Shown piece by piece: positions 16,230 to 24,039 of a stretch of 28,851 bases of DNA. The translations under genes were made by a program, and so were the position numbers. Source of the DNA: Candidatus Doudnabacteria bacterium (lineage in GTDB: Bacteria > Patescibacteriota > Doudnabacteria > UBA920 > O2-02-FULL-48-8); assembly GCA_016198045.1 (NCBI GenBank), contig JACQJI010000006.1, positions 1-28,851 on the forward strand. Reading direction: 5' to 3'. Each line of letters starts with the position of its first letter. Positions within the stretch are counted from its first letter, which is position 1. The notes below the pieces were generated by a model, which was not told the origin of the DNA, did not search any database, and saw only the letters and a list, made by a program, of their open reading frames with translations.

Positions 16230-16285
16230 ATTATAGCATAAACCCCCACACCAAGCTTTTGGTGTGGGGGTAAATCTGATAGAAT
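16230..16285. promoter_or_regulatory. Back-to-back promoters around a strong hairpin
   Basis: Minus strand: extended -10 TGCTATAAT (TATAAT at 16230-16235) serving thpR. Plus strand: extended -10 TGATAGAAT (16277-16285), eight bases before the ATG at 16294. Between them CCCCCACACCAAG and its complement (16243-16270) form a perfect hairpin that also places TTGGTG on both strands. The hairpin could be an operator shared by both units or a barrier to readthrough. Confidence 0.6.
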
Positions 16286-16293
16286 TGGTCTGT

Positions 16294-16539
16294 ATGGAGA
16301 TTAAGCGTTCGATCAAGAAATCCCAATACCTGCACTCCCCTGCTCACGTGCTGGCTGATGAACTTTCGGTCAAGCTTAGCGACAAAAAACATTTTGGATT
16401 TTATCTAAAAATGGCCTTGACCCATGACCATAATCTGCTAAGAAGAATCGCCGGAGAAGTGCTGGAAAGCAAGTCGACCAAACGCCCAGGCGCCCTGTTT
16501 GCCTTTTTGTTAAAAAAATATAAAGAATCGCAATCCTGA
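16294..16539 (+). CDS. Small basic helical protein of unknown function
   Basis: 81 residues from the ATG at 16294. An in-frame GTG 30 bases upstream lies within the promoter hairpin and is rejected. It is rich in Lys, Leu and His (MEIKRSIKKSQYLHSPAH, then LSDKKHFGFYLKMALTHDHN) and predicted all-helical, with no membrane segment and no family I recognise. The -10 element sits eight bases before the ATG, suggesting a leaderless mRNA. It precedes def by 61 bases, and its stop codon is part of the cloverleaf repeat that fills this gap. Membership in the def-fmt operon hints at a translation-related role, but this is only context. Confidence 0.65.
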   Translation: MEIKRSIKKSQYLHSPAHVLADELSVKLSDKKHFGFYLKMALTHDHNLLRRIAGEVLESKSTKRPGALFAFLLKKYKESQS

Positions 16540-16589
16540 ATTTATTTCAGGATCTCATTTAGAGATTCTGAATCGAGTTCAGAATTACG
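16529..16589. repeat. Cloverleaf-like repeat, copy 1
   Basis: Three consecutive hairpins: ATCCTGA / TCAGGAT (16533-16553), CTC / GAG (16554-16564) and TTCTGAA / TTCAGAA (16566-16584). They are framed by CGCAA on the left and TTACG on the right. Copy 2 is at 27768-27827 with compensatory changes in the third hairpin. The first hairpin contains the TGA stop of the upstream gene. Confidence 0.8.
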
Positions 16590-16600
16590 CCAGACTTTTC

Positions 16601-17095
16601 ATGATTCTCAACATCCTAACTGTTCCCAATCCAATACTGACCGCAAAAGCTCAGCCGATCCAAAAAATTAACCGAACTATTTTGACTTTGGTTTCGGACA
16701 TGATTGAAACTTGCAGAGCGGCCAGTGGGATTGGACTGGCCGCACCCCAAATCGGCAAATCCATCCGGCTTTGCGTAATTAATCTGGAGCATCTGGGTAT
16801 CCCGCCCTTTGCATTGGTCAACCCAAAAATTGTCAAAAAATCCTGGAAAAAAACCGAGCTGGAGGAGGGCTGCTTATCTATCCCTGGAATTTACGGCATT
16901 GTTAAGCGAGCGGAGAAAATCAAACTCAAAGCGCTCAGCTTGCAAGGGCAAGAAAACGAATTGTCAGCTGACGGCTTGCTCGCGCGCGTGATCCAGCATG
17001 AAATCGATCACCTTGACGGAATTTTAATTACCTCAAAAATCATCAAGTACACTGACGGCACTGAAACCAAAGAACGAAAAACCCTTAGAGAATGA
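16601..17095 (+). CDS. def: Peptide deformylase
   Basis: Removes the formyl group from nascent proteins; Fe2+ or Zn2+ enzyme acting at the ribosome exit. 164 residues. The three signature motifs are intact: GIGLAAPQIG, EEGCLSIPG (metal Cys) and QHEIDHLDG (His133, Glu134, His137). No SD precedes the ATG. fmt begins one base after its TGA, so installation and removal of the formyl group are encoded together. Confidence 0.95.
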   Translation: MILNILTVPNPILTAKAQPIQKINRTILTLVSDMIETCRAASGIGLAAPQIGKSIRLCVINLEHLGIPPFALVNPKIVKKSWKKTELEEGCLSIPGIYGIVKRAEKIKLKALSLQGQENELSADGLLARVIQHEIDHLDGILITSKIIKYTDGTETKERKTLRE

Positions 17096-17096
17096 C

Positions 17097-18017
17097 ATGA
17101 AAATCATTTTTATAGGCACGACCAAATTCGGCATCCCTACTCTCGAAATACTAAATACTAAATACCAAATACTTGCAGTTATCACCCAGCCGGACCAGCC
17201 AGTGGGCCGCAAAAAAACTATCACTCCCCCGCCAATCAAAGTTTGGGCCCAAAAAAATGGCATCCCTGTTTTGCAACCGGAAAAATTATCAGATACCAGA
17301 AATCAAATAACAGATATCATGCCTGATCTTTTGTTAGTGGCCGCTTACGGCCAACTTATCCCCAAAGAAATTCTCGACATTCCCAAATACGGCTCTATAA
17401 ACGTACATGGCTCGCTGTTACCCAAATATCGCGGAGCTTCTCCAACCCAGACCGCAATTCTGAATGGCGACAAAACAACCGGTATCACTCTGTTCCTTAT
17501 GGACGAAAAACTGGATCACGGGCCTGTTATCGCTCAGCAAACCCTAACTATTGACGATCACACTAGCTATTTAAGTCTTTATAAGAGACTTTCCGAAACA
17601 TCAGCCGGCCTTGTCAGCAAAACTCTTCCGCAGTGGTTTGCAGGGCAAATCAAACCGATCCCCCAGGACGAAAACCAAGCCAGTTACACCAAAATTTTCA
17701 GCTGGCAAGATGGCCGGATCGATTGGACCAAGAAAGCTTCAGAAATAGAAAAAAAAATCCTATCACTCAATCCGGAACCGGGTACGTGGACAACTTATAT
17801 AAATAAATCTGTTAAAATACTGGAAGTAATAGAACTGCGGGATCAGAACCCGACCGGCCTTGCCGGCAAAATCAGCCAGCGAAACAAACAAATGATCGTT
17901 CAATGCAAAACCTGCAGCCTAATTATCGTTAAGCTCCAGCCAGAAGGAAAGAAGCCTATGCCAGGCGCGGATTTTCTCAATGGCCTAAAAGACAAACAAA
18001 ACGCAATTTTTATCTAA
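17097..18017 (+). CDS. fmt: Methionyl-tRNA formyltransferase
   Basis: Formylates initiator Met-tRNA with 10-formyl-tetrahydrofolate. 306 residues. The N-terminal domain has IFIGTTKFGIPTLE, TQPDQPVGR and the catalytic set INVHGSLLPKYRGASP with the later LDHGPVI. The C-terminal OB-like domain begins near IDWTKKASEIEKKI. The codons for EILNTKYQILAVI and DTRNQITDIMPD use AT-rich words (ACTAAATACTAAATACC) like the fuzzy repeats seen elsewhere, but the length is normal. The P-type ATPase starts one base after its stop. Confidence 0.94.
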   Translation: MKIIFIGTTKFGIPTLEILNTKYQILAVITQPDQPVGRKKTITPPPIKVWAQKNGIPVLQPEKLSDTRNQITDIMPDLLLVAAYGQLIPKEILDIPKYGSINVHGSLLPKYRGASPTQTAILNGDKTTGITLFLMDEKLDHGPVIAQQTLTIDDHTSYLSLYKRLSETSAGLVSKTLPQWFAGQIKPIPQDENQASYTKIFSWQDGRIDWTKKASEIEKKILSLNPEPGTWTTYINKSVKILEVIELRDQNPTGLAGKISQRNKQMIVQCKTCSLIIVKLQPEGKKPMPGADFLNGLKDKQNAIFI

Positions 18018-18018
18018 G

Positions 18019-20475
18019 ATGGACTCCGGACTAAGCACAACTCAAGCCAAAAAATTGCTCAAAGAACTGGGCCCAAACAGAATCGCCGACGGAGCGCAGT
18101 TTAGTTTTTTTGGCCTGCTGTTTTCCGAGGTTTTTAGTTTCTTAAACATCCTGCTCATCCTCGCGGGCTTCGTCTCCTTGGCAATTAAGGACATTTTGGA
18201 CGCGGTTTTGATTTTTGCCATTGTCCTGCTCAACAGCATCGTTTCTTTCTGGCAAGAATACAAAGCCGAGCGAACGCTGGAAGAACTGAAAGACCTGACT
18301 TTTTCCTACGTCCGCGCGCTCAGGGACGGAAAAATCATCCCGCTTAACAGCCAGGAACTCGTGCCGGGCGACATAATTTTTCTGGAAGTCGGCGACAAGA
18401 TCCCGGCGGACGGCCTAGTCATCGAATCGTTCAACATGGAAGTCAACGAATCATCGCTGACTGGCGAAGCGCTGCCGATCTTCAAGCAGCCGCAGGACGT
18501 GGAACGCAATCAAGTCTCGGCCGGCACGCTGGTTGTCGGAGGACATGGAAAAGTAAAAGTAAGTGCTACCGGCAGCGGTACTAAGTTCGGCAGAATCGCA
18601 CAGACCCTTAAATCCATCAAAGAAACTGAAACTCCGCTGCAGACCCAAATCAAGCACTTAACACTCAACGTAGCACTCTTGGCTGTTGTCGCAAGCTTGC
18701 TTATTTATTTCATCGGCATTTCCCTCGGACAGAAGCAGTTGGATATGTTTCTGACCGCGGTCAGCTCCGCGGTGGCCGCCATTCCGGAAGGCTTGCCGGC
18801 AATAATTCTGATCACGCTGGCTGTCGGGGTCAAACGCATGGCGTTGCGCAAAGCAGTGGTCCGAAAAATGGTGGCCGTGGAAGCACTGGGATCAATCAAC
18901 GTGATCGTCACCGACAAAACAGGAACGCTGACGAGTGGAGAAATGCGGGTGCAAAAACTTTGGTTTGATGAAAAATTGTACGGACCGGAGGAATTCAAAC
19001 TGGCCTTGAAAGCTACTTCTGGCGCTGACAAATTTCTTGACGCTCTGATACTACCCAATACCGCAAGCTTGGTCTATAAATTCGACCGCGGCAGCCGAGC
19101 CGTGCTTGGCGATTCCACCGAAGGAGCGCTGTTGCAGCTTGCCCAAGCCGTCGGGGTTAACTACGAAATACACAAACAACAAGCAACACTAGTCGAAGAA
19201 TTCGCGTTCGACCAAAAGCGGAAAACCATGAGCGTCATTATCAACCGCCATGACAACATCGAATGCTTCATCAAAGGATCACCCGAATACATTATCGAAA
19301 ACTCAACCCGCATATTTTCCCACGGCAAAATCAAACTCCTGAGCGAAGCAGAAAAACAACAGCTCACTGCGCAGTTCCAATCGCTTGGCAAAAACGGTTA
19401 CCGGCTTCTGGGGTTTGCTTACAAAAACCACATCCCTCCCCTTGCGCGCTATGTTCGCGCGGACGTGGAATCTGACCTGATTTTTTTGGGATTCGCCGGC
19501 CTAGCAGATCCGATCCGCCCAGAGGTAGCCGAATCAATCAAGCAAGCCTCCAAGGCCGGCATCATGACAGTCATGGTTACTGGGGACAATCAGCTCACAG
19601 CCATGGCTATAGCCAGACAGCTGGGATTGGCTTCCGAAGGCGACGAAGTAATTACCGGTCAGGACTTGGAAAAAATCAACGATCAAGAACTGCAGACAAT
19701 CATCTGGAAAGTTAAGGTTTTTGCCCGCACGAATCCCGAGGACAAATTAAGAATCGTCAAAGCTTTCCAGGAAGCCGGTTTGGCGGTTGCCGTCACTGGC
19801 GACGGAGTCAATGACGCCTTAGCGCTCAAACAGGCCGAAATTGGCGTGGCAATGGGTAAAAAGGGGACGGACGTGGCCAAGGAAGCGTCTGACATTATTA
19901 TCACGGATGACAACTACGCCAGCATTGTCAAGGCAGTCGAAGAGGGCCGAACTATTTATGACAACGTTTTGAAATCCATACGATACTTGCTTTCCACCAA
20001 TATCTCGGAGCTTGTCACGATTCTGATCGCCTTGCTGATGGGACTGCCTTTGCCGCTTGTACCAGCCCAGATTCTTTGGATAAACCTGATCTCCGACGGA
20101 TTGCCCGCCATCGCTTTGGCTCTCGACCCCAAAGACCCGGATGCCATGCGCAAACCTCCTCGCACCAAGGAGCATCGGCTGCTTGGCTTCAATTCGCTGA
20201 TTGTGCTGGTCATGTACGGAATTTTGATCGCGGTGATAGCTCTGACGGCTTATTGGCAGATCGTCAGGGCAACAGGCAATGTCATCCTGGCCAGAACCTG
20301 GACGTTCACGATTTTGATTTTCCTCCAGCTGATTATGGCGTTTGTCATCCGCGGCCGCAAACCGCACGCCAACTACAACCTGATTTTGGCAACGGTTTTC
20401 ACCGTTGCGATCCAATTCCTGATTCTCCTCAACCCCATCTTCTATCCCCTCTTCAAAATCCAAAGGCCATGGTAA
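18019..20475 (+). CDS. P-type ATPase, predicted Ca2+ transporter (P2A-like)
   Basis: 818 residues in the membrane. Actuator motif LTGEALP, phosphorylated Asp299 in VTDKTGTLTSGEM, nucleotide site KGSPEYI, hinge MVTGDNQLT and TGDGVNDALALKQAEIG. Ion-site residues resemble Ca2+ pumps: PEGLP in M4, Asn and Glu in STNISELVT of M5, and Asn and Asp in ILWINLISDGLPAIAL of M6, where Ser replaces the usual Thr. The N domain is compact, which explains the length below the roughly 900 of relatives. Mn2+ cannot be excluded. It is the last gene of the run and ends in a strong terminator. Confidence 0.9.
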   Translation: MDSGLSTTQAKKLLKELGPNRIADGAQFSFFGLLFSEVFSFLNILLILAGFVSLAIKDILDAVLIFAIVLLNSIVSFWQEYKAERTLEELKDLTFSYVRALRDGKIIPLNSQELVPGDIIFLEVGDKIPADGLVIESFNMEVNESSLTGEALPIFKQPQDVERNQVSAGTLVVGGHGKVKVSATGSGTKFGRIAQTLKSIKETETPLQTQIKHLTLNVALLAVVASLLIYFIGISLGQKQLDMFLTAVSSAVAAIPEGLPAIILITLAVGVKRMALRKAVVRKMVAVEALGSINVIVTDKTGTLTSGEMRVQKLWFDEKLYGPEEFKLALKATSGADKFLDALILPNTASLVYKFDRGSRAVLGDSTEGALLQLAQAVGVNYEIHKQQATLVEEFAFDQKRKTMSVIINRHDNIECFIKGSPEYIIENSTRIFSHGKIKLLSEAEKQQLTAQFQSLGKNGYRLLGFAYKNHIPPLARYVRADVESDLIFLGFAGLADPIRPEVAESIKQASKAGIMTVMVTGDNQLTAMAIARQLGLASEGDEVITGQDLEKINDQELQTIIWKVKVFARTNPEDKLRIVKAFQEAGLAVAVTGDGVNDALALKQAEIGVAMGKKGTDVAKEASDIIITDDNYASIVKAVEEGRTIYDNVLKSIRYLLSTNISELVTILIALLMGLPLPLVPAQILWINLISDGLPAIALALDPKDPDAMRKPPRTKEHRLLGFNSLIVLVMYGILIAVIALTAYWQIVRATGNVILARTWTFTILIFLQLIMAFVIRGRKPHANYNLILATVFTVAIQFLILLNPIFYPLFKIQRPW

Positions 20476-20478
20476 ACC

Positions 20479-20505
20479 AAAAACCCCCGCACTGCGGGGG
20501 TTTTT
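20479..20505. terminator. Bidirectional terminator
   Basis: CCCCCGC / GCGGGGG with a three-base loop (ACT), flanked by A5 and T5. It serves the P-type ATPase on the plus strand and the converging small membrane protein gene on the minus strand. Confidence 0.92.
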
Positions 20506-20518
20506 CCTTTTACTTTTT

Positions 20519-20923
20519 TTACATTTGTCCGCCCATAGGGCTCATGCCGCCAACCGAGCTTTTGCCCCAGGAAGCATAAAGCGCCCATACGCCAACCACG
20601 AGGTGCAAAAGTGAATCAGCGGGATTTTCCAGGTTCGCGCCCAGGAAGCTGGACGAGAATATCAAACTGTAAAGTCCAATCAACACTCCGATAACTCCCA
20701 GCAGCATAACCAGCGGTTTCTGCGTGGAAGCAGGGAAGGTATATGCGGCGATCAAGCCAACCACGCCGATTACCAGATGCGCCCAGTTCTCGCCCTGATC
20801 AAACCACCAGGCAGATCCGAAAATACTTTGTTCCGCGGTCGGCCCAATGACCCCGAAGAAACCCAACAGTCCAACCAGGACCAAAATCGCTCCCCCGACC
20901 ACTAAAAATTGCTTAGGATTCAA
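20519..20923 (-). CDS. Four-helix membrane protein, DUF4383-like
   Basis: 134 residues with four hydrophobic segments (about 7-27, 47-63, 70-90 and 103-118). The end ENPADSLLHLVVGVWALYASW and the start FLVVGGAILVLVGLLGF resemble DUF4383-type proteins of unknown role. The tail GGMSPMGGQM is Met/Gly rich. The start is TTG, chosen because GGAAGGGGGTG lies about seven bases upstream as an SD; the nearby GTG is out of frame. It is transcribed alone toward the shared terminator. The function is not known. Confidence 0.65.
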   Translation of the reverse strand: MNPKQFLVVGGAILVLVGLLGFFGVIGPTAEQSIFGSAWWFDQGENWAHLVIGVVGLIAAYTFPASTQKPLVMLLGVIGVLIGLYSLIFSSSFLGANLENPADSLLHLVVGVWALYASWGKSSVGGMSPMGGQM

Positions 20924-21032
20924 TTTTTTTCACCCCCTTCCAGCATGACAATTTTCTCTAATTTTTGCTTGGGTTAATTGTAGAATAGCTCAATTTTTTA
21001 GGCAAAAAAGTTATCAACAATGACGAGTCCGT

Positions 21033-22199
21033 TTAGAGCTTGTAACTAATTTTATAAATCATTCCGGCTTTGTCGTCGGAAACATACATCGCGTTTCCAT
21101 CTACTCTAATGAGTACATCAACGGGCCGACCCAACGCTGTTGAGCCTTGCAGCCAGCCGGTAATAAAATCTTCAAATCTTTCAAAGTTCCCCTGATCATC
21201 GAGTTTAACTCGGATCAATTTATAACCAGTCGGCTCGCTTCGATTCCACGAACCATGCAACGCCACGATCAAATCACCTTCCCAATCAGCAGGCCCAAAG
21301 CCTTTTGGGATAAACGCTAAGCCAAGCGGCGCTGAATGCGCCGGCAACTCGATCTGTGCAGCTTGAGTTTGAGAGCACGAGCGGTTATTGTCATCGTCAT
21401 AGTTATCGTCGTGAGCCTGTTTGCCAAAGCAGAAAGGCCAGCCGTAATCCCGGCCCTGTTCAATGATATTAATCTCATCCGGCGGCAGATTATCGCCCAA
21501 GTAATCACGGCCCATGTCTGTCCCCCACATCCTACCCTCTTCATCCCAAGCAAAAAACAGAGTATTGCGTAACCCTTTGGCAAACAGCTTAAAATCAGAG
21601 CCATCAGAATTCATCGAGTAAATCGCAGCCCTACGAAGGTCACCTTCGTTACAGACATTGCACGAGGAACCAATAGAAACATACAAGCGTTTGTCAGGTC
21701 CAAAACTAAGAGTTCGGGTAAAATGTCCGCCACCCGCAGGCAAGTCGATAAGTTTCCTAAGCACTGGGTTATCATTAAGCGTTGCCGCAGAAACTTTATT
21801 TTCTTCAGCAAAATATAGTCTCGACTGGTCTTTGAGATCAAACGCCAATCCATGAGGCTTTTGAAGGTTCCTAAATGCGGTCTGCTGATCAGCGACTTTG
21901 CCATTTTGAATAATTAGCTGGCTGATTTTTCCATCGCCAGTTTGGCTTACCCACATGTTTCCCGGCTTATCAAATGCCATCACCCTGGCTCCCGGCAAAT
22001 CTTTGGCAAAAATTTCGATGGAAAACCCATCCGGCAAATTAAGCGGCATGCCCGTGGTGTTTATGGTTTTGGCAATGTCCTGCGCGGGCTTTGGAGCGGC
22101 CGGCCATTTGTCTCGCAAACTGCTCCAATAAAAAATAACGCCGATTAGCACGGCTATGCCAACAAGAGCAATCACTAAATTGACCAAAAAACTTTTCAC
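21033..22199 (-). CDS. Membrane-anchored PQQ-type sugar/sorbosone dehydrogenase-like beta-propeller
   Basis: 388 residues from a GTG start with GAGGA upstream. A signal anchor (about 5-25) is followed by a six-bladed propeller of the soluble aldose / L-sorbosone dehydrogenase type. Typical stretches are LPDGFSIEIFAKDLPGAR, QKPHGLAFD, GHFTRTLSFGPD, GLRNTLFFAWD, PDEINIIEQGRDYGWPFC and VALHGSWNRSEPTGYK. The Asp-rich loop DDNYDDDNNRSC may bind Ca2+. Catalysis would need external PQQ, because no biosynthesis genes are seen here, so a sugar-binding or non-catalytic role is possible. It stands alone between two spacers. Confidence 0.85.
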   Translation of the reverse strand: MKSFLVNLVIALVGIAVLIGVIFYWSSLRDKWPAAPKPAQDIAKTINTTGMPLNLPDGFSIEIFAKDLPGARVMAFDKPGNMWVSQTGDGKISQLIIQNGKVADQQTAFRNLQKPHGLAFDLKDQSRLYFAEENKVSAATLNDNPVLRKLIDLPAGGGHFTRTLSFGPDKRLYVSIGSSCNVCNEGDLRRAAIYSMNSDGSDFKLFAKGLRNTLFFAWDEEGRMWGTDMGRDYLGDNLPPDEINIIEQGRDYGWPFCFGKQAHDDNYDDDNNRSCSQTQAAQIELPAHSAPLGLAFIPKGFGPADWEGDLIVALHGSWNRSEPTGYKLIRVKLDDQGNFERFEDFITGWLQGSTALGRPVDVLIRVDGNAMYVSDDKAGMIYKISYKL

Positions 22200-22231
22200 G
22201 CTAACTTCTTATCCTCATAAAATCTTAAGAT

Positions 22232-22259
22232 GAGGGAGGGGCAGCGATGGCGCCGCCCC
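22232..22259 (-). terminator. Terminator-like hairpin after the 69-residue gene
   Basis: GGGGCAGCG (22238-22246) pairs with CGCCGCCCC (22251-22259) with one mismatch and a four-base loop. On the minus strand it is followed by TCCCTCATCTT, a weak T-rich tail. It lies 22 bases after the stop of the 69-residue gene. Confidence 0.5.
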
Positions 22260-22281
22260 CGGCTACGGAGCGAAACAACGG

Positions 22282-22491
22282 TCAGCCGATGAGCCCATGC
22301 CGTCGGAGAGCCTCCTTTTGGACTTCCGAAAGCAGGTCCAGAATCACCGGACCATTTCCAGCACCCCAGTGATGCAGGACGACCGGTTCGAGGATCGCTC
22401 GATCCGGGTCATCAACCCCAAGGGCCTGGAAGATCTGGCTCACCCGGCCAAGCGGAACAGTTCCACTCTGCCTCGTATACTCTAGCTGCAC
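22282..22491 (-). CDS. Orphan 69-residue protein
   Basis: Family not recognised. GTG start with a strong GGAGG five bases upstream and a good promoter, so I accept it as a gene despite its size. The sequence is GC-rich in bases. Its middle (FQALGVDDPDRAILEPVV) and end (LLSEVQKEALRRHGLIG) look helical and soluble, with no membrane segment or cysteine. A xenobiotic-response-like helix-turn-helix is conceivable (LGRVSQIFQALGVDDPD), because such N-termini often run VPLGRVSQIFQ, but that is a guess. It resembles the 367- and 186-residue orphans in having its own promoter, a strong SD and a terminator. Confidence 0.55.
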   Translation of the reverse strand: MQLEYTRQSGTVPLGRVSQIFQALGVDDPDRAILEPVVLHHWGAGNGPVILDLLSEVQKEALRRHGLIG

Positions 22492-22511
22492 AGGACCCTC
22501 CTTTCCCGCCT

Positions 22512-22541
22512 ATCATATCACTAGCGCCAATCGTAAGTAAA
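22512..22541 (-). promoter_or_regulatory. Promoter of the 69-residue gene
   Basis: On the minus strand: TTTACT (22536-22541), 18-bp spacer, extended -10 TGATATGAT (TATGAT at 22512-22517). The leader is about 14 bases and includes the GGAGG SD. The rest of the spacer to 22673 holds a small hairpin CAATAC / GTATTG and nothing else recognised. Confidence 0.6.
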
Positions 22542-22673
22542 CAGCACTCTACAACCACTAAGTCACCGGTAACCTCATTACCCCCACTACAATACGACGT
22601 AGTATTGAAGTATTCTGACCAGTGTAAATATATGCTGATAGCGTAAGAATGTTCCAAGAGACAAGCTTTAACT

Positions 22674-23183
22674 TCATAATATCTTTTGCGTTAACTGTCC
22701 AGCCAAGACTCCCACCGCAATGGCAAATCCTCCCAGAAGCATCATCTGCAACCCGTGCTTGACAAGTCTAGTCTTGGAAAATCTCGCGCTGCCCGAGCCT
22801 AGGATAAATAACGCCAACAGGGAGCCGGCAATCGAAAATTGATAAGCCTTCGAGGGGTCCCAAACGAAGTAAGGAAACAACGGGATGAATCCCGAAAGAA
22901 AATAAGCGAAGAACATAATTATCCCGCTTTTTACCGCGGTGCCTATGGGTATTTCCGACTGCTGCGAATACTCTTGCGCCGAATGCTCCGAAAGCAAATC
23001 CCCAATCGCCATGGAAAAAGCTTCGACAAAAATCAAGATAATGCCAATAAGCACTATCGTCTGTTTGTCGATACCCACGACTGCGATACCGGTCAAAAGC
23101 CCCACGGTAGAAACCAGACTGTCTTCTACTCCAAAAATAAAACTTCGCGTGTAAGCGGCTTTTTTGTCTCGGGTTTCGTTCAT
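22674..23183 (-). CDS. VIT/CCC1-family metal transporter
   Basis: 169 residues with five hydrophobic segments, predicted to move Fe2+ or Mn2+ across the membrane. TM1 carries the family signature FIFGVEDSLVSTVGLLTGIA, and TM2 has VEAFSMAIGDLLSEHSAQE, where Met, Gly and Glu match the metal-path region. The family's cytosolic metal-binding domain between TM2 and TM3 is reduced to a short loop, as in many bacterial forms. Its start overlaps the upstream metallo-beta-lactamase-fold gene by four bases, so the two are cotranslated. Confidence 0.8.
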   Translation of the reverse strand: MNETRDKKAAYTRSFIFGVEDSLVSTVGLLTGIAVVGIDKQTIVLIGIILIFVEAFSMAIGDLLSEHSAQEYSQQSEIPIGTAVKSGIIMFFAYFLSGFIPLFPYFVWDPSKAYQFSIAGSLLALFILGSGSARFSKTRLVKHGLQMMLLGGFAIAVGVLAGQLTQKIL

Positions 23184-23818
23184 TTGAAATCCACCTCGGT
23201 TCCTTCGGATAAAACTTGGAAATTAATTCCCAGCGGTGTCAAGATTATTTCCGGCATGCGATGGTACGGCATGGGGATTTTAAGCATGCCATCGTGCACC
23301 GGAAAACAAATCTTCGGGCTCAGCGTTTTGGCATAATCGATCACTTCTTTGGTTTTTATCCAAGGTCCAGCCACGGGAAGCGCTAAAATTTCAACCGGCT
23401 TTTGCGGGTTGGTCAGAGCGTCGCCAGGGTAAAAAAATCTACTGCCCACAAAGTAGCCAGTATTTTGCACTCGGTTGAGTTCGCCGTAAATTTCTGCGTG
23501 AATTTTGCCAAAGCCTCTGATAACCAACCCTGAAACCGCAATCTCTTGGCCGTCCTCCACCAAATCAAAGCTAATCGCATTCTCAGACAAAATTTTTCCT
23601 ACCGCGCTGTTGGTGATGACCCTGACTTGCGGATTGTTTTTCAAAACAGCCTTAAGCGACTCCAAATGCAAATGGTCAGGGTGTTCATGGGTGATCAAAA
23701 CCAAATCAATGTCTGTTACCTCGTTTTGGGCCGTGGTCCAGGCTCCGGGATCAGTCAAGATTCTGACTCCGTTTTCCACGATAACCAAACAGCAATGGCC
23801 TAATTTCGTGATTTTCAT
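23180..23818 (-). CDS. Metallo-beta-lactamase-fold hydrolase, UlaG-like
   Basis: 212 residues. Metal ligands are in THEHPDH (His44, His46, Asp48, His49), YPGDAL and PVHDG. The N-terminus ITKLGHCCLVIVENGVRILTD matches the UlaG / YycJ-like 'Zn-dependent hydrolase' group. The substrate is not known. It heads a two-gene unit with the VIT transporter. No SD precedes the ATG. The AT of its start codon and the bases before it form one arm of the three-way-junction element at 23817-23960, so initiation could depend on that fold if it forms in the mRNA. Confidence 0.8.
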   Translation of the reverse strand: MKITKLGHCCLVIVENGVRILTDPGAWTTAQNEVTDIDLVLITHEHPDHLHLESLKAVLKNNPQVRVITNSAVGKILSENAISFDLVEDGQEIAVSGLVIRGFGKIHAEIYGELNRVQNTGYFVGSRFFYPGDALTNPQKPVEILALPVAGPWIKTKEVIDYAKTLSPKICFPVHDGMLKIPMPYHRMPEIILTPLGINFQVLSEGTEVDFK

Positions 23819-23960
23819 GCCAGGTACTAGAAATTTGACTTAATTTGCGACCACTTTGAGTGATCTTATGCCTGGTCGAAAATTAACTGCGCGATTATGT
23901 TTTGGTTAAGAATTCTAGTTACGAAAACATAATCGCGGGTCAAAACTCAGTACCTGGCAT
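23817..23960. repeat. Three-way-junction element E upstream of the MBL-fold gene
   Basis: Outer stem ATGCCAGGTACT (23817-23828) with AGTACCTGGCAT (23949-23960), continued by TTTGAC (23834-23839) with GTCAAA (23939-23944). Inside are hairpin 1, TTAATTTGCGACCA (23840-23853) with TGGTCGAAAATTAA (23873-23886, one mismatch), and hairpin 2, CGCGATTATGTTTT (23890-23903) with AAAACATAATCGCG (23924-23937, perfect). It has the same architecture as elements A, C and D but lacks the tandem G.A near the base. Confidence 0.8.
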
Positions 23961-23976
23961 AGTCTAATCTTAGCAT

Positions 23977-24007
23977 AAAAAAAGAGCGACAGTAATTGCT
24001 ACTCCGC
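23977..24007 (-). terminator. Terminator after the 186-residue membrane protein gene
   Basis: On the minus strand GCGGAGTA pairs with TACT(G)TCGC, with a five-base loop and one bulge, and is followed by CTCTTTTTTT. Confidence 0.7.
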
Positions 24008-24010
24008 CCC

Positions 24011-24033
24011 AAGTCCAAGTCCAAGTCCAAGTC
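24011..24033. repeat. Short tandem repeat AAGTCC x3.8
   Basis: Three full copies of AAGTCC and a partial fourth, between the stop of the 186-residue gene and its terminator. Probably a slippage tract. Confidence 0.85.
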
Positions 24034-24039
24034 TTGTGA

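Noticed and set aside
19819..20463. Long antisense frame inside the P-type ATPase gene
   Set aside because: Low-complexity His/Asp/Gln composition and complete overlap with a strongly conserved gene mark it as a shadow.
23817..23960. Known riboswitch upstream of the MBL-fold gene
   Set aside because: No recognised aptamer sequence such as those for cobalamin, TPP, FMN or SAM; only the stems are evident.
24011..24033. CRISPR-like array
   Set aside because: It is a plain 6-base tandem repeat without spacers, and no cas genes are present.
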